Both the position numbers and the translations under genes were made by a program. A stretch of 9,903 nucleotides of DNA, from assembly GCA_009886815.1 (NCBI GenBank), contig QXYP01000317.1, positions 1 through 9,903 of the forward strand, in the 5' to 3' direction. Positions within the stretch are counted from its first letter, which is position 1, and the number at the start of each line of letters is the position of its first letter. Source of the stretch: Halieaceae bacterium. GTDB lineage: Bacteria; Pseudomonadota; Gammaproteobacteria; Pseudomonadales; Halieaceae. The notes below the pieces were generated by a model that made no database searches, was not told where the DNA came from, and saw only the letters and a list, made by a program, of their open reading frames with translations. Below, in pieces: positions 1 through 7,272 of the stretch.

Positions 1-1326
1 GGTAATCGTTTCGTAGGTTTCAATGCGCAAGGGGAAGTAGCTCTCGAGGAACTCGTTAGGCACGTTGGTAAAACTTGGCCAGAGCGAGTGGCCGTCTGGG
101 CCATCACCAGAAGGCTTGCCAGGAACGCCACCAAAACCGATGGAGTAAAGCTGATACCACTCGCCATTTTTATCGTAGCCCGAATACATAAAGTGTGGGC
201 TGTCTGAAAACCCTGCGCCGGCAAGAAAATCGGGGTCGCCCTGCCCTAGCAGCCCCCCCAGGACATCGAAGATTCGGCCCAAGGCGTGGGTTCGACACGA
301 CAACGCTGCAGGCTCTTGGGGCTTGAGCAACGTGCCGTGGGGAATCTTGACTTCCATAAGATCGTAGAAGCCGTCGTTAAACATAATCTGGGGATCAAAC
401 ACCATGATCATGTAAACCCCACAGAACATCTTGAACATTTCTTCGTTCAGGTAGAAGTTAATGGAACTGATCGATTGGGGGTCGGTTCCTTCAAAATCGA
501 AGATGACCTTGTCTTTTTCTCGCCACATAGCGCACTTGATTTTGTACGGCCCCATACCCAGGCCATCGTCACAAATGTAGTCTTCAAAAAACTGCTTCTT
601 TTCGGGCACGGTGTTTTTAATGAGCTTGCCCATCGCGCGCTTGTTTCGTGCGAGCAACTCATCGAGCGCCGAATAAAAAACGTCGTCGCCAAATCGACCT
701 GCCATTTCAATGACACGCTTCTCGGCCGTACGGATAGCCGCAACTAGCGCGTTAAAATCGCTGCGATTCCAATTGGGCATACGACAGTTGTGAAGGATGA
801 GCTCCAATAAATCAGTTTGCAGTTCATCATTTTTATAAATTTTGGTGGGAGGAATACGAATACCTTCCTCAAAAATTTCCCGGGCATCTGTCGGCAGACT
901 TCCCGGAACCTTACCGCCCACATCGGTCATATGCCCAAACATGGCGGCATAGGCGATTAATCGACCATCCTTAAAGATCGGACGCAGCAGCAACCAGTCA
1001 TTGATGTGGCTAATTGCGCCGTTGCAGGCGTATGGGTCTGTCGTTAGAAAGAGGTCGCCCTCTTCAATGGTGCCGTCATAGGCCTCTTTGAAGCCATGAA
1101 TAAAGCTTCCAAACTGACCCACGACCATCTTGCCCTCGAGATTCGCAATCATGGGGAACTCATCGTGCTGTTCCCGGATGCCCGGTGACATGGCCGTGCG
1201 AAACAGCACCGCATCCATCTCATGCCGCGCATTCATCATGGCATTTTCAATAATATCGAGGGTAATCGGATCGATATCGATAAGGGAAAATTTGTCTTTG
1301 TTCGTCTCTACTATTGTTGCAGGCAT
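1..1326 (-). CDS. HyuB-like hydantoinase B/oxoprolinase family subunit, partial (C-terminus off left edge)
   Basis: The reading frame is open from an ATG at 1326 to base 1, giving 442 residues. Members of this family usually exceed 500 residues, so the C-terminal part is missing. HyuB-type proteins work with HyuA-type ATPases in N-methylhydantoinase, 5-oxoprolinase and acetone/acetophenone carboxylase enzymes. Family signatures seen are the N-terminal DPITLDIIENAM (residues 19-30), FRTAMSPGIREQHDEF (42-57), DPYACNGAISH (97-107), GHMTDVGGKVPGS (131-143), EGIRIPPTK (154-162) and FPLRIETYE near the cut end. His132 and Asp135 fall in the conserved HxxD-GG block, which I infer to be a metal site. 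The DPY segment departs from the usual DPYxGGTH form. An SD AGGGAG (complement of 1334-1339) lies 7 nt before the ATG and overlaps the hyuA stop codon, so the genes are probably co-transcribed and translationally coupled. The family call is firm; the substrate is not known. Confidence 0.9.
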   Translation of the reverse strand, partial: MPATIVETNKDKFSLIDIDPITLDIIENAMMNARHEMDAVLFRTAMSPGIREQHDEFPMIANLEGKMVVGQFGSFIHGFKEAYDGTIEEGDLFLTTDPYACNGAISHINDWLLLRPIFKDGRLIAYAAMFGHMTDVGGKVPGSLPTDAREIFEEGIRIPPTKIYKNDELQTDLLELILHNCRMPNWNRSDFNALVAAIRTAEKRVIEMAGRFGDDVFYSALDELLARNKRAMGKLIKNTVPEKKQFFEDYICDDGLGMGPYKIKCAMWREKDKVIFDFEGTDPQSISSINFYLNEEMFKMFCGVYMIMVFDPQIMFNDGFYDLMEVKIPHGTLLKPQEPAALSCRTHALGRIFDVLGGLLGQGDPDFLAGAGFSDSPHFMYSGYDKNGEWYQLYSIGFGGVPGKPSGDGPDGHSLWPSFTNVPNEFLESYFPLRIETYETIT

Positions 1327-1338
1327 TGTTCGTCTCCC

Positions 1339-3399
1339 TTATGAAGTCGGTGCAATCAAGATATTGCCGAACTCGTCGACGTTGCCGGTATGACCCGCAA
1401 GAATGACCGTCGTGGAATCCATTTCGAGCACAACCGCGGGGCCTTCTATTTTGTTGCCCGCTTTGAGCTTATCGCGTTGGTATAGCGTTGCTTCCATATC
1501 CTTGCCGTCCATAAACACCGTGGTATTGCCAAGCTTCGCGGCATTTACCGGGGTGCGTGAACCCGATTTAGGCAGTTTACGCGCCTCTATTTCCGCGCTC
1601 TTTCCTTGAGCAACCGCTCGCAAGTTCACAATTTCCTTATCGGAGTCCAGGGCGAAAGTGAATAGCTGTTTGTGCATCTCATCAAAGGGGTCGCCGATAA
1701 TGGCAAGGTCGCCTTTCTTCAACGCCTTCAAATCAAAGTCTACGGTCAGCTGCAAACCCTGCCCTTGATAGCGAATATCGGCCTGGCAGGAAACGCTGCA
1801 CTCTTTGTCAGGAACACCTTGCTGAGCCAAGGTCTTTAGCGCCTTCGCTGCGAGCTCTTCGTAAATCTTGGCGAGGTCTGCGGTTGTTGTATCGGCAAAA
1901 CGTCGGATGTAAGTTCGCGAAGCCTCGTCCCGCACTCGAGTTGTAGCATCGCCGTAGGCACACAGCACTCCAGGGCCGGGTGGAATGATGACAGGCCAGC
2001 TGTTCATCAATCGTCCTAGGGCGTTGGCATGAAGAGGTCCCGCGCCACCGAAACCGATCAGTGCGAAGTCTCGCGGATCGAAGCCCTGCTCAACAGACAC
2101 GAGCCGCAAGGCGCCGTACATATTCTCGTTCACGATATCAATAATGCCTGCCGCAGCACGCTTAACTGAAATACCTAGCGCCTTGGCAACGGGCTTAATC
2201 GCTTTCTCAGCCAGGTCTTTGCGTATTTCCATATCACCACCCAAGCGGACTTCACTGGGAAGGTAGCCCAACACCACGTTGGCGTCGGTGACGGTGGGGA
2301 GGTCTCCCCCTTTGTTGTAAGCCGCAGGGCCCGGCTGCGCACCGGCACTTTCCGGACCCACGCGAAGCGCTCCAGTCAGTTCGGGAACGTGGGCAATAGA
2401 CCCGCCACCCGCACCGACGGTTCGCACATCAACCGATGAAGCCCGCACAGTAACATCGCCCACGGTAGTCTCACGACGAAGGTGCGCCTTACCATCCTGT
2501 ACCAGCGCCACGTCAGTGGACGTTCCACCCATGTCAAAGGTCAGAAGATTTTCAAAACCCGCTTGTTTGGCTACCCAAACCGCTCCGGACACCCCACCCG
2601 CAGGGCCGCTCATGAGCAAGTTCACCGGTAACTGCTGCGCTAACTTAGCCGATGCCATACCCCCGTCAGAACGAAGAATATTGAGCTGGATATTCTTGTT
2701 GCCCTTCTTGAGTTTCTTCTCAAGATTTTTGACGTACTCGGCCACCTTAGGACGCACGTAAGAGTTGGCAACCGTGGTAATCGTTCGCTCGTACTCCTGC
2801 ATTTCCGGCACGACAGAAGAAGACAGTGAAATCGGCACGCCCGGTAGTGCTTTACGCGCCACCTTTTCAACCGCCTTCTCGTGCTTAGGGTTGGCATAGG
2901 AGTTAATCAAAGAGACCGTGAGGGCCTCGATATTTTCTTCTTTGAGTTGCTCCATCGCTTTCTCAAGGGCTTTAGCGTCTAGGCCGCGCACCACTTTACC
3001 GTCTGCACCCATGCGCTCATCGGCCTCTATGGTGCAAGCCAGAGGTGCCAACGGGTCGCTCTTGTTATAAATCACCCAGCCACCTAAGCCTCCGGGAACA
3101 TAAGAGCGTGCTATCTGTAATACCTGCTTGTACCCACGGGTTGTCACGAGGCCCACCTTAGAGCCCGAACCGGTAAGCACTGTATTGGTAGCGACCGTCG
3201 TCCCGTGCATAACTTGAGAGATTTCGGAGGGATCAATGCCTGCGTTGCCACAAACACGTTCCACACCGTTCATGACCCCCACCGATGAGTCGTCGGGGGT
3301 GCTGGGAACCTTGGCGGTGTGGATATCCCCACTGGATTCATTGACGAGGATAAGGTCGGTAAATGTGCCACCAACATCGACACCTAGGCGATAAGTCAT
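1339..3399 (-). CDS. HyuA-like hydantoinase A/oxoprolinase family ATPase subunit
   Basis: This 686-aa protein is a full-length HyuA-type ATP-binding subunit with the ASKHA (actin/sugar kinase) nucleotide fold. In order it shows DVGGTFTD (residues 8-15, phosphate loop), HGTTVATN (65-72), SGPAGGV (264-270), FDMGGTSTDV (288-297, second phosphate loop), GAGGGSIA (329-336), GPESAGAQPGPAAY (348-361) and FGGAGPLHA (450-458). Known relatives use ATP to open a cyclic amide (N-methylhydantoinase, 5-oxoprolinase) or to activate a ketone for carboxylation (acetone and acetophenone carboxylases). The stretch around residues 97-130 (ARSYVPGGLGGW, then DPLAPL and EADERM) reminds me more of the carboxylase branch, but that is memory-based and weak. 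The start ATG has a strong SD AGGAGG (complement of 3406-3411) at 6 nt, inside a small hairpin. The hyuB-like gene follows after 12 nt, so the two probably form one enzyme. Confidence 0.93.
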   Translation of the reverse strand: MTYRLGVDVGGTFTDLILVNESSGDIHTAKVPSTPDDSSVGVMNGVERVCGNAGIDPSEISQVMHGTTVATNTVLTGSGSKVGLVTTRGYKQVLQIARSYVPGGLGGWVIYNKSDPLAPLACTIEADERMGADGKVVRGLDAKALEKAMEQLKEENIEALTVSLINSYANPKHEKAVEKVARKALPGVPISLSSSVVPEMQEYERTITTVANSYVRPKVAEYVKNLEKKLKKGNKNIQLNILRSDGGMASAKLAQQLPVNLLMSGPAGGVSGAVWVAKQAGFENLLTFDMGGTSTDVALVQDGKAHLRRETTVGDVTVRASSVDVRTVGAGGGSIAHVPELTGALRVGPESAGAQPGPAAYNKGGDLPTVTDANVVLGYLPSEVRLGGDMEIRKDLAEKAIKPVAKALGISVKRAAAGIIDIVNENMYGALRLVSVEQGFDPRDFALIGFGGAGPLHANALGRLMNSWPVIIPPGPGVLCAYGDATTRVRDEASRTYIRRFADTTTADLAKIYEELAAKALKTLAQQGVPDKECSVSCQADIRYQGQGLQLTVDFDLKALKKGDLAIIGDPFDEMHKQLFTFALDSDKEIVNLRAVAQGKSAEIEARKLPKSGSRTPVNAAKLGNTTVFMDGKDMEATLYQRDKLKAGNKIEGPAVVLEMDSTTVILAGHTGNVDEFGNILIAPTS

Positions 3400-3414
3400 G
3401 TCAGGCCTCCTGAC
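3400..3414 (-). promoter_or_regulatory. Hairpin enclosing the hyuA-like Shine-Dalgarno site
   Basis: On the minus strand the 15 bases directly before the start codon read GTCAGG-AGG-CCTGAC, a perfect 6-bp inverted repeat with a 3-nt loop. The SD AGGAGG is made of the last half of the left arm plus the loop. If the stem forms in the mRNA, half of the SD is paired and the start codon stacks against the stem. This could lower or condition translation of the hyuA-like gene. The symmetry is plain in the sequence; a regulatory role is inference. Confidence 0.45.
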
Positions 3415-3422
3415 TGATTTTT

Positions 3423-3461
3423 AGAATAGTTGGCCATGGCTTGACGGCAATTATTGAATTG
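3423..3461 (-). promoter_or_regulatory. Candidate sigma70 promoter and dyad operator for the hyuAB-like genes
   Basis: The 165-bp divergent gap must hold promoters for both the hyuA-like gene (minus) and the CoA-transferase gene (plus). For the minus strand I see a -35 TTGCCG (complement of 3445-3450) and a -10 TATTCT (complement of 3423-3428) with a 16-bp spacer, each matching the consensus at four of six positions. A dyad CAATT-attg-AATTG (3448-3461) overlaps the -35 box and could be a repressor operator. Two TTGAC repeats 17 bp apart (from 3441 and 3458) lie on the plus strand in the same area. On the plus strand only a weak pair is visible, CGGACA followed by TACACT 18 bp later. None of this is strong. 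Confidence 0.3.
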
Positions 3462-3564
3462 ACCGGACATTTGTTGCGCATAACCGTTACACTGCACCAT
3501 GCACCAATCTGCGAGAGCGTGCAAGATACGGCGACCAATACACCTGAACACTTAAGAGTCGAAA

Positions 3565-4749
3565 ATGGACAAACCTCTAGACGGCATCCGAGTTATAGCA
3601 ATCGAACAATTTGGCGCCGGCCCCTACGGCTCCATGTACCTGGCAGAGCTCGGTGCAGACGTTATTAAAGTGGAAAATCGAGCCACTGGAGGCGATCCGT
3701 CTCGTCAGTCCGGTGCCGTCACCTTAGCCGATGACGACAGCGCGTATTTTCAGGCGTTTAACCTGTCCAAACGCAGCGTTACGGTGAATCTTAAAAGCCC
3801 AGAAGGTCGCGCTATTTTCGAGGACCTGGTTCGAACTGCCGACGTTGTCTGGAATAATCTGAGGGGCAGCCAACCGGCCAAGTTGGGCCTCGACTACGAC
3901 ACCCTGAAAGCGATAAAGCCAGACATCATCTGTACGCACATCTCCGCTTATGGTCGCGATAACGATCGCGCTGAATGGCCGGGGTACGATTACCTGATGC
4001 AGGCGGAGTGCGGATTTCTAGGGCTAACAGGAGAGCCCGAGTCACCCCCTGCCCGGTTTGGCTTATCCATGATCGACTTCATGACCGGCGTCGTTGCGGC
4101 ACTTGGCTGTGTCTCGGCATTGCTCGGTCGCAGCAAGCACGGTGGCCGCGATGTTGATGTCACGCTCTTTGATGTGGCCCTACACCAACTCACCTACCCA
4201 GGTACTTGGTATATGAACCACGGCATTGAAACGAGCCGCGTGGCGCGTTCAGCGCACCCCTACAACACCCCGGTTCAGCTCTACCGCACCCAAGATGGCT
4301 GGATTTTCTTGATGTGTATGACACAAAAATTCTGGGAGCTCTTGATCGACAATATCGGCCACCCTGAGCTCGCCGACGACGCCCGGTTTGCTACGATGGG
4401 CGCCCGCGCGGAGAACCGCGCAGAGTTAACCGAAGTGCTAGACACGATTTTGACACAGCAAACCACAGAACATTGGTTTGACTTGCTTCAAACAAAAATT
4501 CCTGTCGCACCGGTCAATACCCTGCCTGAGGCTCTGGAAAATCCCTTTGTTCAGGCGACGGGCATGATACAAACGGTTCCCCATCGCGTTGTTGATGAGT
4601 ATCGCGCGCTGAGCAACCCTATCAAAATAGATGGTGAGCGCCTGTTAACGCGATGCGGCAACGGTTTGGGCGCCGATAATCAAGCCATACTGGGTGACGA
4701 ATTGGGGCGCGATGATCTCGCAGACCTGAAAGCCTCCGGTGCTATTTAG
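3565..4749 (+). CDS. CaiB/BaiF family (class III) CoA-transferase
   Basis: This 394-aa protein is a complete class III CoA-transferase, normal in length. These cytoplasmic, usually dimeric enzymes move CoA from a donor thioester to a carboxylic acid through an enzyme-bound aspartyl intermediate. The N-terminus has the typical LDGIRVIAIEQFGAGP (residues 5-20) and ELGADVIKVE (28-37), then NLSKRSVTVNLKSPEGR (66-82) and the substrate loop YDYLMQAECGFLGLTGEP (141-158). The nucleophile is predicted as Asp171 in SMIDFMTG, the position of Asp169 in formyl-CoA transferase. The family-typical GGRDVDVTLFD follows at 193-203. The ATG is preceded by a modest AAGAG at 6 nt. The gene stands alone on its strand, divergent from the hyuAB-like pair, which suggests shared control and that it activates an acid substrate or product of that pathway. 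The acid cannot be named from sequence. Confidence 0.93.
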   Translation: MDKPLDGIRVIAIEQFGAGPYGSMYLAELGADVIKVENRATGGDPSRQSGAVTLADDDSAYFQAFNLSKRSVTVNLKSPEGRAIFEDLVRTADVVWNNLRGSQPAKLGLDYDTLKAIKPDIICTHISAYGRDNDRAEWPGYDYLMQAECGFLGLTGEPESPPARFGLSMIDFMTGVVAALGCVSALLGRSKHGGRDVDVTLFDVALHQLTYPGTWYMNHGIETSRVARSAHPYNTPVQLYRTQDGWIFLMCMTQKFWELLIDNIGHPELADDARFATMGARAENRAELTEVLDTILTQQTTEHWFDLLQTKIPVAPVNTLPEALENPFVQATGMIQTVPHRVVDEYRALSNPIKIDGERLLTRCGNGLGADNQAILGDELGRDDLADLKASGAI

Positions 4750-5049
4750 GGGCCAACACATTAAGGCGTAGCGCTGATCAAGATGACGATAGCTGCGCCA
4801 AATTAATGCACGAGCCTCGGTGTCATAGCGATACTGCGCCGCGCAACAAGCCCTCAAACACCGCGGTCAGATCAAACGGCACCACCCCGTAAGTGCCCTT
4901 CAGGTTGCCTCCACCAAGAGGTGCTCCTCAACCCAAAGGCGGCGCGTGAATAGTGCTTTGTGGAGGCCGGCTTTTTGCCCCAGACCTCACGATAGCGCTA
5001 GAGAGCACCTACCCCCAATGCCAGTAAAACCGGGTTAGGCGCCCTGAGC
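4750..5049. other. Intergenic region between convergent genes, no convincing gene
   Basis: These 300 bp lie between the stop codons of the CoA-transferase (plus) and the alpha/beta-hydrolase protein (minus). Short open frames exist on the minus strand, including one reaching 4857, but they lack an SD, overlap the CoA-transferase gene and match no family I recognise. I see no clear intrinsic terminator: GCCGGC followed by five T (about 4966-4975) and the palindrome CTGAGCTCAG (5044-5053) before a T run are the nearest candidates, and neither makes a good stem-loop. Fragments of minus-strand frames look faintly protein-like across frame changes (roughly 4800-4990), so a decayed gene is possible but unproven. 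Confidence 0.5.
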
Positions 5050-5853
5050 TCAGTGTTTTTGCAGAAAATCGAAAAGAATATCGCAGAAGGCAATTTTTTC
5101 GTCCTTGCCTGCGACCACATGGGCTACCTCTTCCATCATTACCCCCGTGCTATTGGGCAGCCCCTCTTCCAAAGGCATGGTTGTGCGAGGGCCAGTGATA
5201 ATGTCTTGGCCAGCATGTAGAACCAAAGTCGGCGCAGCAATATCTTTTAGATGTGGGCGTATATCGTGACCCCGGCAGGCTTGAATAAAACGAAGGTGGG
5301 CCGGTAATCGGCCTTCTAAACTGCCCCAGACGCCACCCGGCCCCAACAGCTTTTCCCGGTTCACATTGTAGTAATCGGGTCGAAAAGAGTACGAAGCCAC
5401 CATGGCCTGAAACGCGGCGAATCCGGCGTGCTCATGAATATCACCAAAGGATTGCAGCTGGTCTGACAACATGGGATCGGCCCATGTCCAACAGCCCATA
5501 TTGACCATGCAGCGCACCAGATCGGGCCGCTTAAAAGCCACCCACTGCCCGATGCACGCGCCCATGCCGACCAAACCCACGAAGTAAACCGACTTCATGT
5601 TGAGGTGATCAAGCAGTGCCGCGATGTCATCGGCAAATAGCTCCGTGGAGGGCGTCATTGATAAATCATCGTCTGATTCGCCAATGCCTCGGTAGTCAAT
5701 GATCAACGTGCTGTAATTGTCGGTCATACCCCGCGCCAAAAAATGGCTGCGACCGTGGCAAAAAGTATCCCATCCGCCAATGTAAACCGCAGGTGGGCCG
5801 TCGCCATGGACTTCGTAATACATATTGTGTCCGTTAATGTGAGCCACAGGCAT
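5050..5853 (-). CDS. Alpha/beta-hydrolase-fold protein with Gly at the nucleophile position
   Basis: The 267-aa product has the size and layout of a single-domain alpha/beta hydrolase: an oxyanion-region IGGWDTF (residues 25-31), DYRGIGES (53-60), a nucleophile-elbow region FVGLVGMGACIG (91-102), an acid-turn HAGQD (213-217) and a C-terminal VAHVVAG (243-249). Asp217 and His245 fit the acid and base of the triad. The elbow lacks the usual Gly-x-Ser-x-Gly: by spacing to the following RPDLV, the serine position is Gly96 (codon complement of 5566-5568). Cys100 lies four residues too late to substitute directly. The protein may be a non-hydrolytic member (lyase, dioxygenase-like or binding role) or an inactivated enzyme. 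An SD AAGGAG sits 8 nt before the ATG. The gene follows the cysteine hydrolase gene after 29 nt, so they are probably co-transcribed, an arrangement recalling NicF/NicD and RutB/RutD. Confidence 0.9.
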   Translation of the reverse strand: MPVAHINGHNMYYEVHGDGPPAVYIGGWDTFCHGRSHFLARGMTDNYSTLIIDYRGIGESDDDLSMTPSTELFADDIAALLDHLNMKSVYFVGLVGMGACIGQWVAFKRPDLVRCMVNMGCWTWADPMLSDQLQSFGDIHEHAGFAAFQAMVASYSFRPDYYNVNREKLLGPGGVWGSLEGRLPAHLRFIQACRGHDIRPHLKDIAAPTLVLHAGQDIITGPRTTMPLEEGLPNSTGVMMEEVAHVVAGKDEKIAFCDILFDFLQKH

Positions 5854-5882
5854 GGCGTAATCTCCTTGGGTAATCCATAAAA

Positions 5883-6500
5883 TTAGGAAGCGTTAATGTG
5901 ATTAAGAACCGTCTGTAAATCGACAACATCGGCGTAGCGCCGGCCCACATCGCGAAGGTTACTGGCATGCGCCTCGGCATCCTGATCGCCGCAGCAATCC
6001 GCCGGAACAATGGTGCGATAACCCGCCGAAAAACTGTCCACTACAGACGCTCTAACGCAGCCTGAGGTCGTGCACCCAGTAACAATCGTGGTGTCGATAC
6101 CATGGGTGACAAGCCAGGGCTTCAGCGGCGTTTCATAAAAAATGGACGGTGCAGTTTTTATAAATTCAAACACATAGTCGGGATCTGCAATCCGTGGATC
6201 TAGCTCAGTGCATCGGTGACCGTGATAAAAACTCCCGTCGAACAGCGTTTCTATTTTCCAATGCGTCATTTCATCGGGGCCACCCCAAGACACACGACAG
6301 GAAGCCACAGGTACCTGTTTGGCTTTGCATGCCTGCAGCAACGTACGGGTATTGTCGACGGCACTTTGAATGTGCTCGCTGCGGCCAATGGGACTCACCC
6401 CGTCAGTAAACCCCAGTTGGAAATCAACCATTAATAAAGCGGGTCTGGCGCCAAAACCAATATTTCGCTGGCCGTAACCTGCGCGTTCAAACTGATCCAT
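5883..6500 (-). CDS. Isochorismatase-fold cysteine hydrolase, N-carbamoylsarcosine amidase-like
   Basis: With the start at 6500 this is a 205-aa isochorismatase-superfamily protein. Members of this branch hydrolyse amides or ureido groups (N-carbamoylsarcosine, maleamate, nicotinamide, ureidoacrylate). The catalytic triad is visible as Asp26 (LLMVDFQ), Lys115 (FIKTAPS) and Cys148 (CTTSGCVRASV). The Lys-to-Cys spacing of 33 equals that of N-carbamoylsarcosine amidase as I remember it (Lys144, Cys177). The N-terminal GYGQRNIGFGARPAL and the late CCGDQDAEAHASNLRDVGRRYADV also resemble that branch. I chose the ATG at 6500 because GAGG lies 9 nt upstream and the family's N-terminal motif begins there; an upstream start at 6734 would add 78 non-homologous residues and overlap the divergent gene. 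Beside a hyuAB-like pair, a carbamoyl-amidase role is attractive because N-methylhydantoinase makes N-carbamoylsarcosine, but this is inference. The alpha/beta-fold gene follows. Confidence 0.9.
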   Translation of the reverse strand: MDQFERAGYGQRNIGFGARPALLMVDFQLGFTDGVSPIGRSEHIQSAVDNTRTLLQACKAKQVPVASCRVSWGGPDEMTHWKIETLFDGSFYHGHRCTELDPRIADPDYVFEFIKTAPSIFYETPLKPWLVTHGIDTTIVTGCTTSGCVRASVVDSFSAGYRTIVPADCCGDQDAEAHASNLRDVGRRYADVVDLQTVLNHINAS

Positions 6501-6531
6501 CGCTATAAACCTCGACGCTAAGAGTATCGTT

Positions 6532-6560
6532 TTGGGTAGAGTCACAATATGGCGTAAAAT
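6532..6560 (+). promoter_or_regulatory. Candidate sigma70 promoter for the plus-strand hydrolase-transporter-dioxygenase unit
   Basis: In the 88-bp divergent gap a -35 TTGGGT (6532-6537) and a -10 TAAAAT (6555-6560, five of six consensus bases) are separated by exactly 17 bp. Transcription would begin near 6567, leaving a leader of about 22 nt with an SD (AAGAGAG) before the ATG at 6589. I found no comparable box pair for the minus-strand gene starting at 6500. The short gap suggests the two cysteine-hydrolase units share control. Confidence 0.5.
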
Positions 6561-6588
6561 GTACGAACATTTCAAGAGAGCACTGAAA

Positions 6589-7272
6589 ATGAGTGAGCAA
6601 CAGCCGGGATTCGTCGATGCCTTCAGCCAAAATTTTGCGATTTCACCGAGTGAGACAGCATTAATCGTCATTGACATGCAAAACGCTACCGGTAACCCCG
6701 AGATGGGGCTGGGCAAGCTCCTCAGCGAACGCAATGAATTTGAGGGTGCCGCTTATCGCTTTAATCGCATCAACCAACTTTTAATCCCTAATATTCAAAA
6801 GCTATTAGCCGGCTTCCGAGAGTCGGGTTCTGAAGTGATTTATATTACCTACGGTGCCAATGCTCCCGATGCGAGCGACGCCCCAGCCCATATGGCACCG
6901 ATTATTCGCGCCACCAACAATATAGCCGGCCAAAAAGAACACGAGATTGTGGCTGCATTGCAACCACTTCCGGGTGAATTGGTGCTCAACAAAACCACCC
7001 AAGGCGCCTTTCGTTCAACCGGGCTCGATACCACCCTGCGCGCAAAAGGCATTAAAACCGTGGTGACCGTGGGCGTGTCCACCAATAACTGCGTTGCCAT
7101 GACCTCCATGGAAGCCTGCGACCTGCAGTATCGGGTGGTGGTGGTCAGTGATGGCACAGGAACAGACAGCGATGATATGCAAAACGCCACCCTGACTATG
7201 CTGAAAAGGCTGTGGGCCCGCGTACTGACAACCGATGAAGTTCTCACCGAGCTTCAGCAAGGGGCCCACTAA
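6589..7272 (+). CDS. Isochorismatase-fold cysteine hydrolase (second copy, distant paralogue)
   Basis: The 227-aa protein belongs to the isochorismatase superfamily of cysteine hydrolases. The expected triad is present: Asp29 in LIVIDMQNA, Lys135 in LVLNKTTQGAF and Cys168 in VGVSTNNCVAMTSMEA. The GVSTNNCV motif is typical of the amidase and ureidoacrylate-hydrolase-like members and differs from the CTTSGCVRAS form of the divergent neighbour, so the two are not a recent duplication. The ATG at 6589 has AAGAGAG 8 nt upstream; a TTG at 6532 in the same frame lies on the -35 box and an ATG at 6559 has no SD, so both are less likely starts. It is first in a plus-strand unit whose next gene overlaps its TAA stop by one base. 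Cleavage of an amide or ureido bond is expected; the substrate is unknown. Confidence 0.9.
   Translation: MSEQQPGFVDAFSQNFAISPSETALIVIDMQNATGNPEMGLGKLLSERNEFEGAAYRFNRINQLLIPNIQKLLAGFRESGSEVIYITYGANAPDASDAPAHMAPIIRATNNIAGQKEHEIVAALQPLPGELVLNKTTQGAFRSTGLDTTLRAKGIKTVVTVGVSTNNCVAMTSMEACDLQYRVVVVSDGTGTDSDDMQNATLTMLKRLWARVLTTDEVLTELQQGAH

Noticed and set aside
286..747. Open frame of 153 codons on the plus strand
   Set aside because: It lies wholly antisense to the hyuB-like gene, whose protein has clear family motifs; it has no recognisable domain and no SD.
3433..3440. GCCATGGC palindrome as an operator
   Set aside because: An 8-bp palindrome alone is too short to distinguish from chance.
4645..4857. 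70-codon minus-strand open frame spanning the end of the CoA-transferase gene
   Set aside because: Its larger part is antisense to the CoA-transferase coding region, it has no SD, and no family is recognisable.
5044..5053. Palindrome CTGAGCTCAG followed by a T run, as a terminator
   Set aside because: It has no loop bases and the T run lies within the coding end of the hydrolase-fold gene; opening a loop leaves only three pairs.
5548..5568. Cys100 of the alpha/beta-fold protein as nucleophile in a GxCxG motif (as in dienelactone hydrolase)
   Set aside because: GACIG fits the letters, but the distance from Cys100 to the following conserved Pro is 10 residues instead of 14, so it falls in the helix after the elbow.
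6501..6734. N-terminal extension of the minus-strand cysteine hydrolase to 283 aa
   Set aside because: The extra residues are antisense to the start of the divergent hydrolase gene and its promoter, show no homology pattern, and the ATG at 6500 has its own SD.
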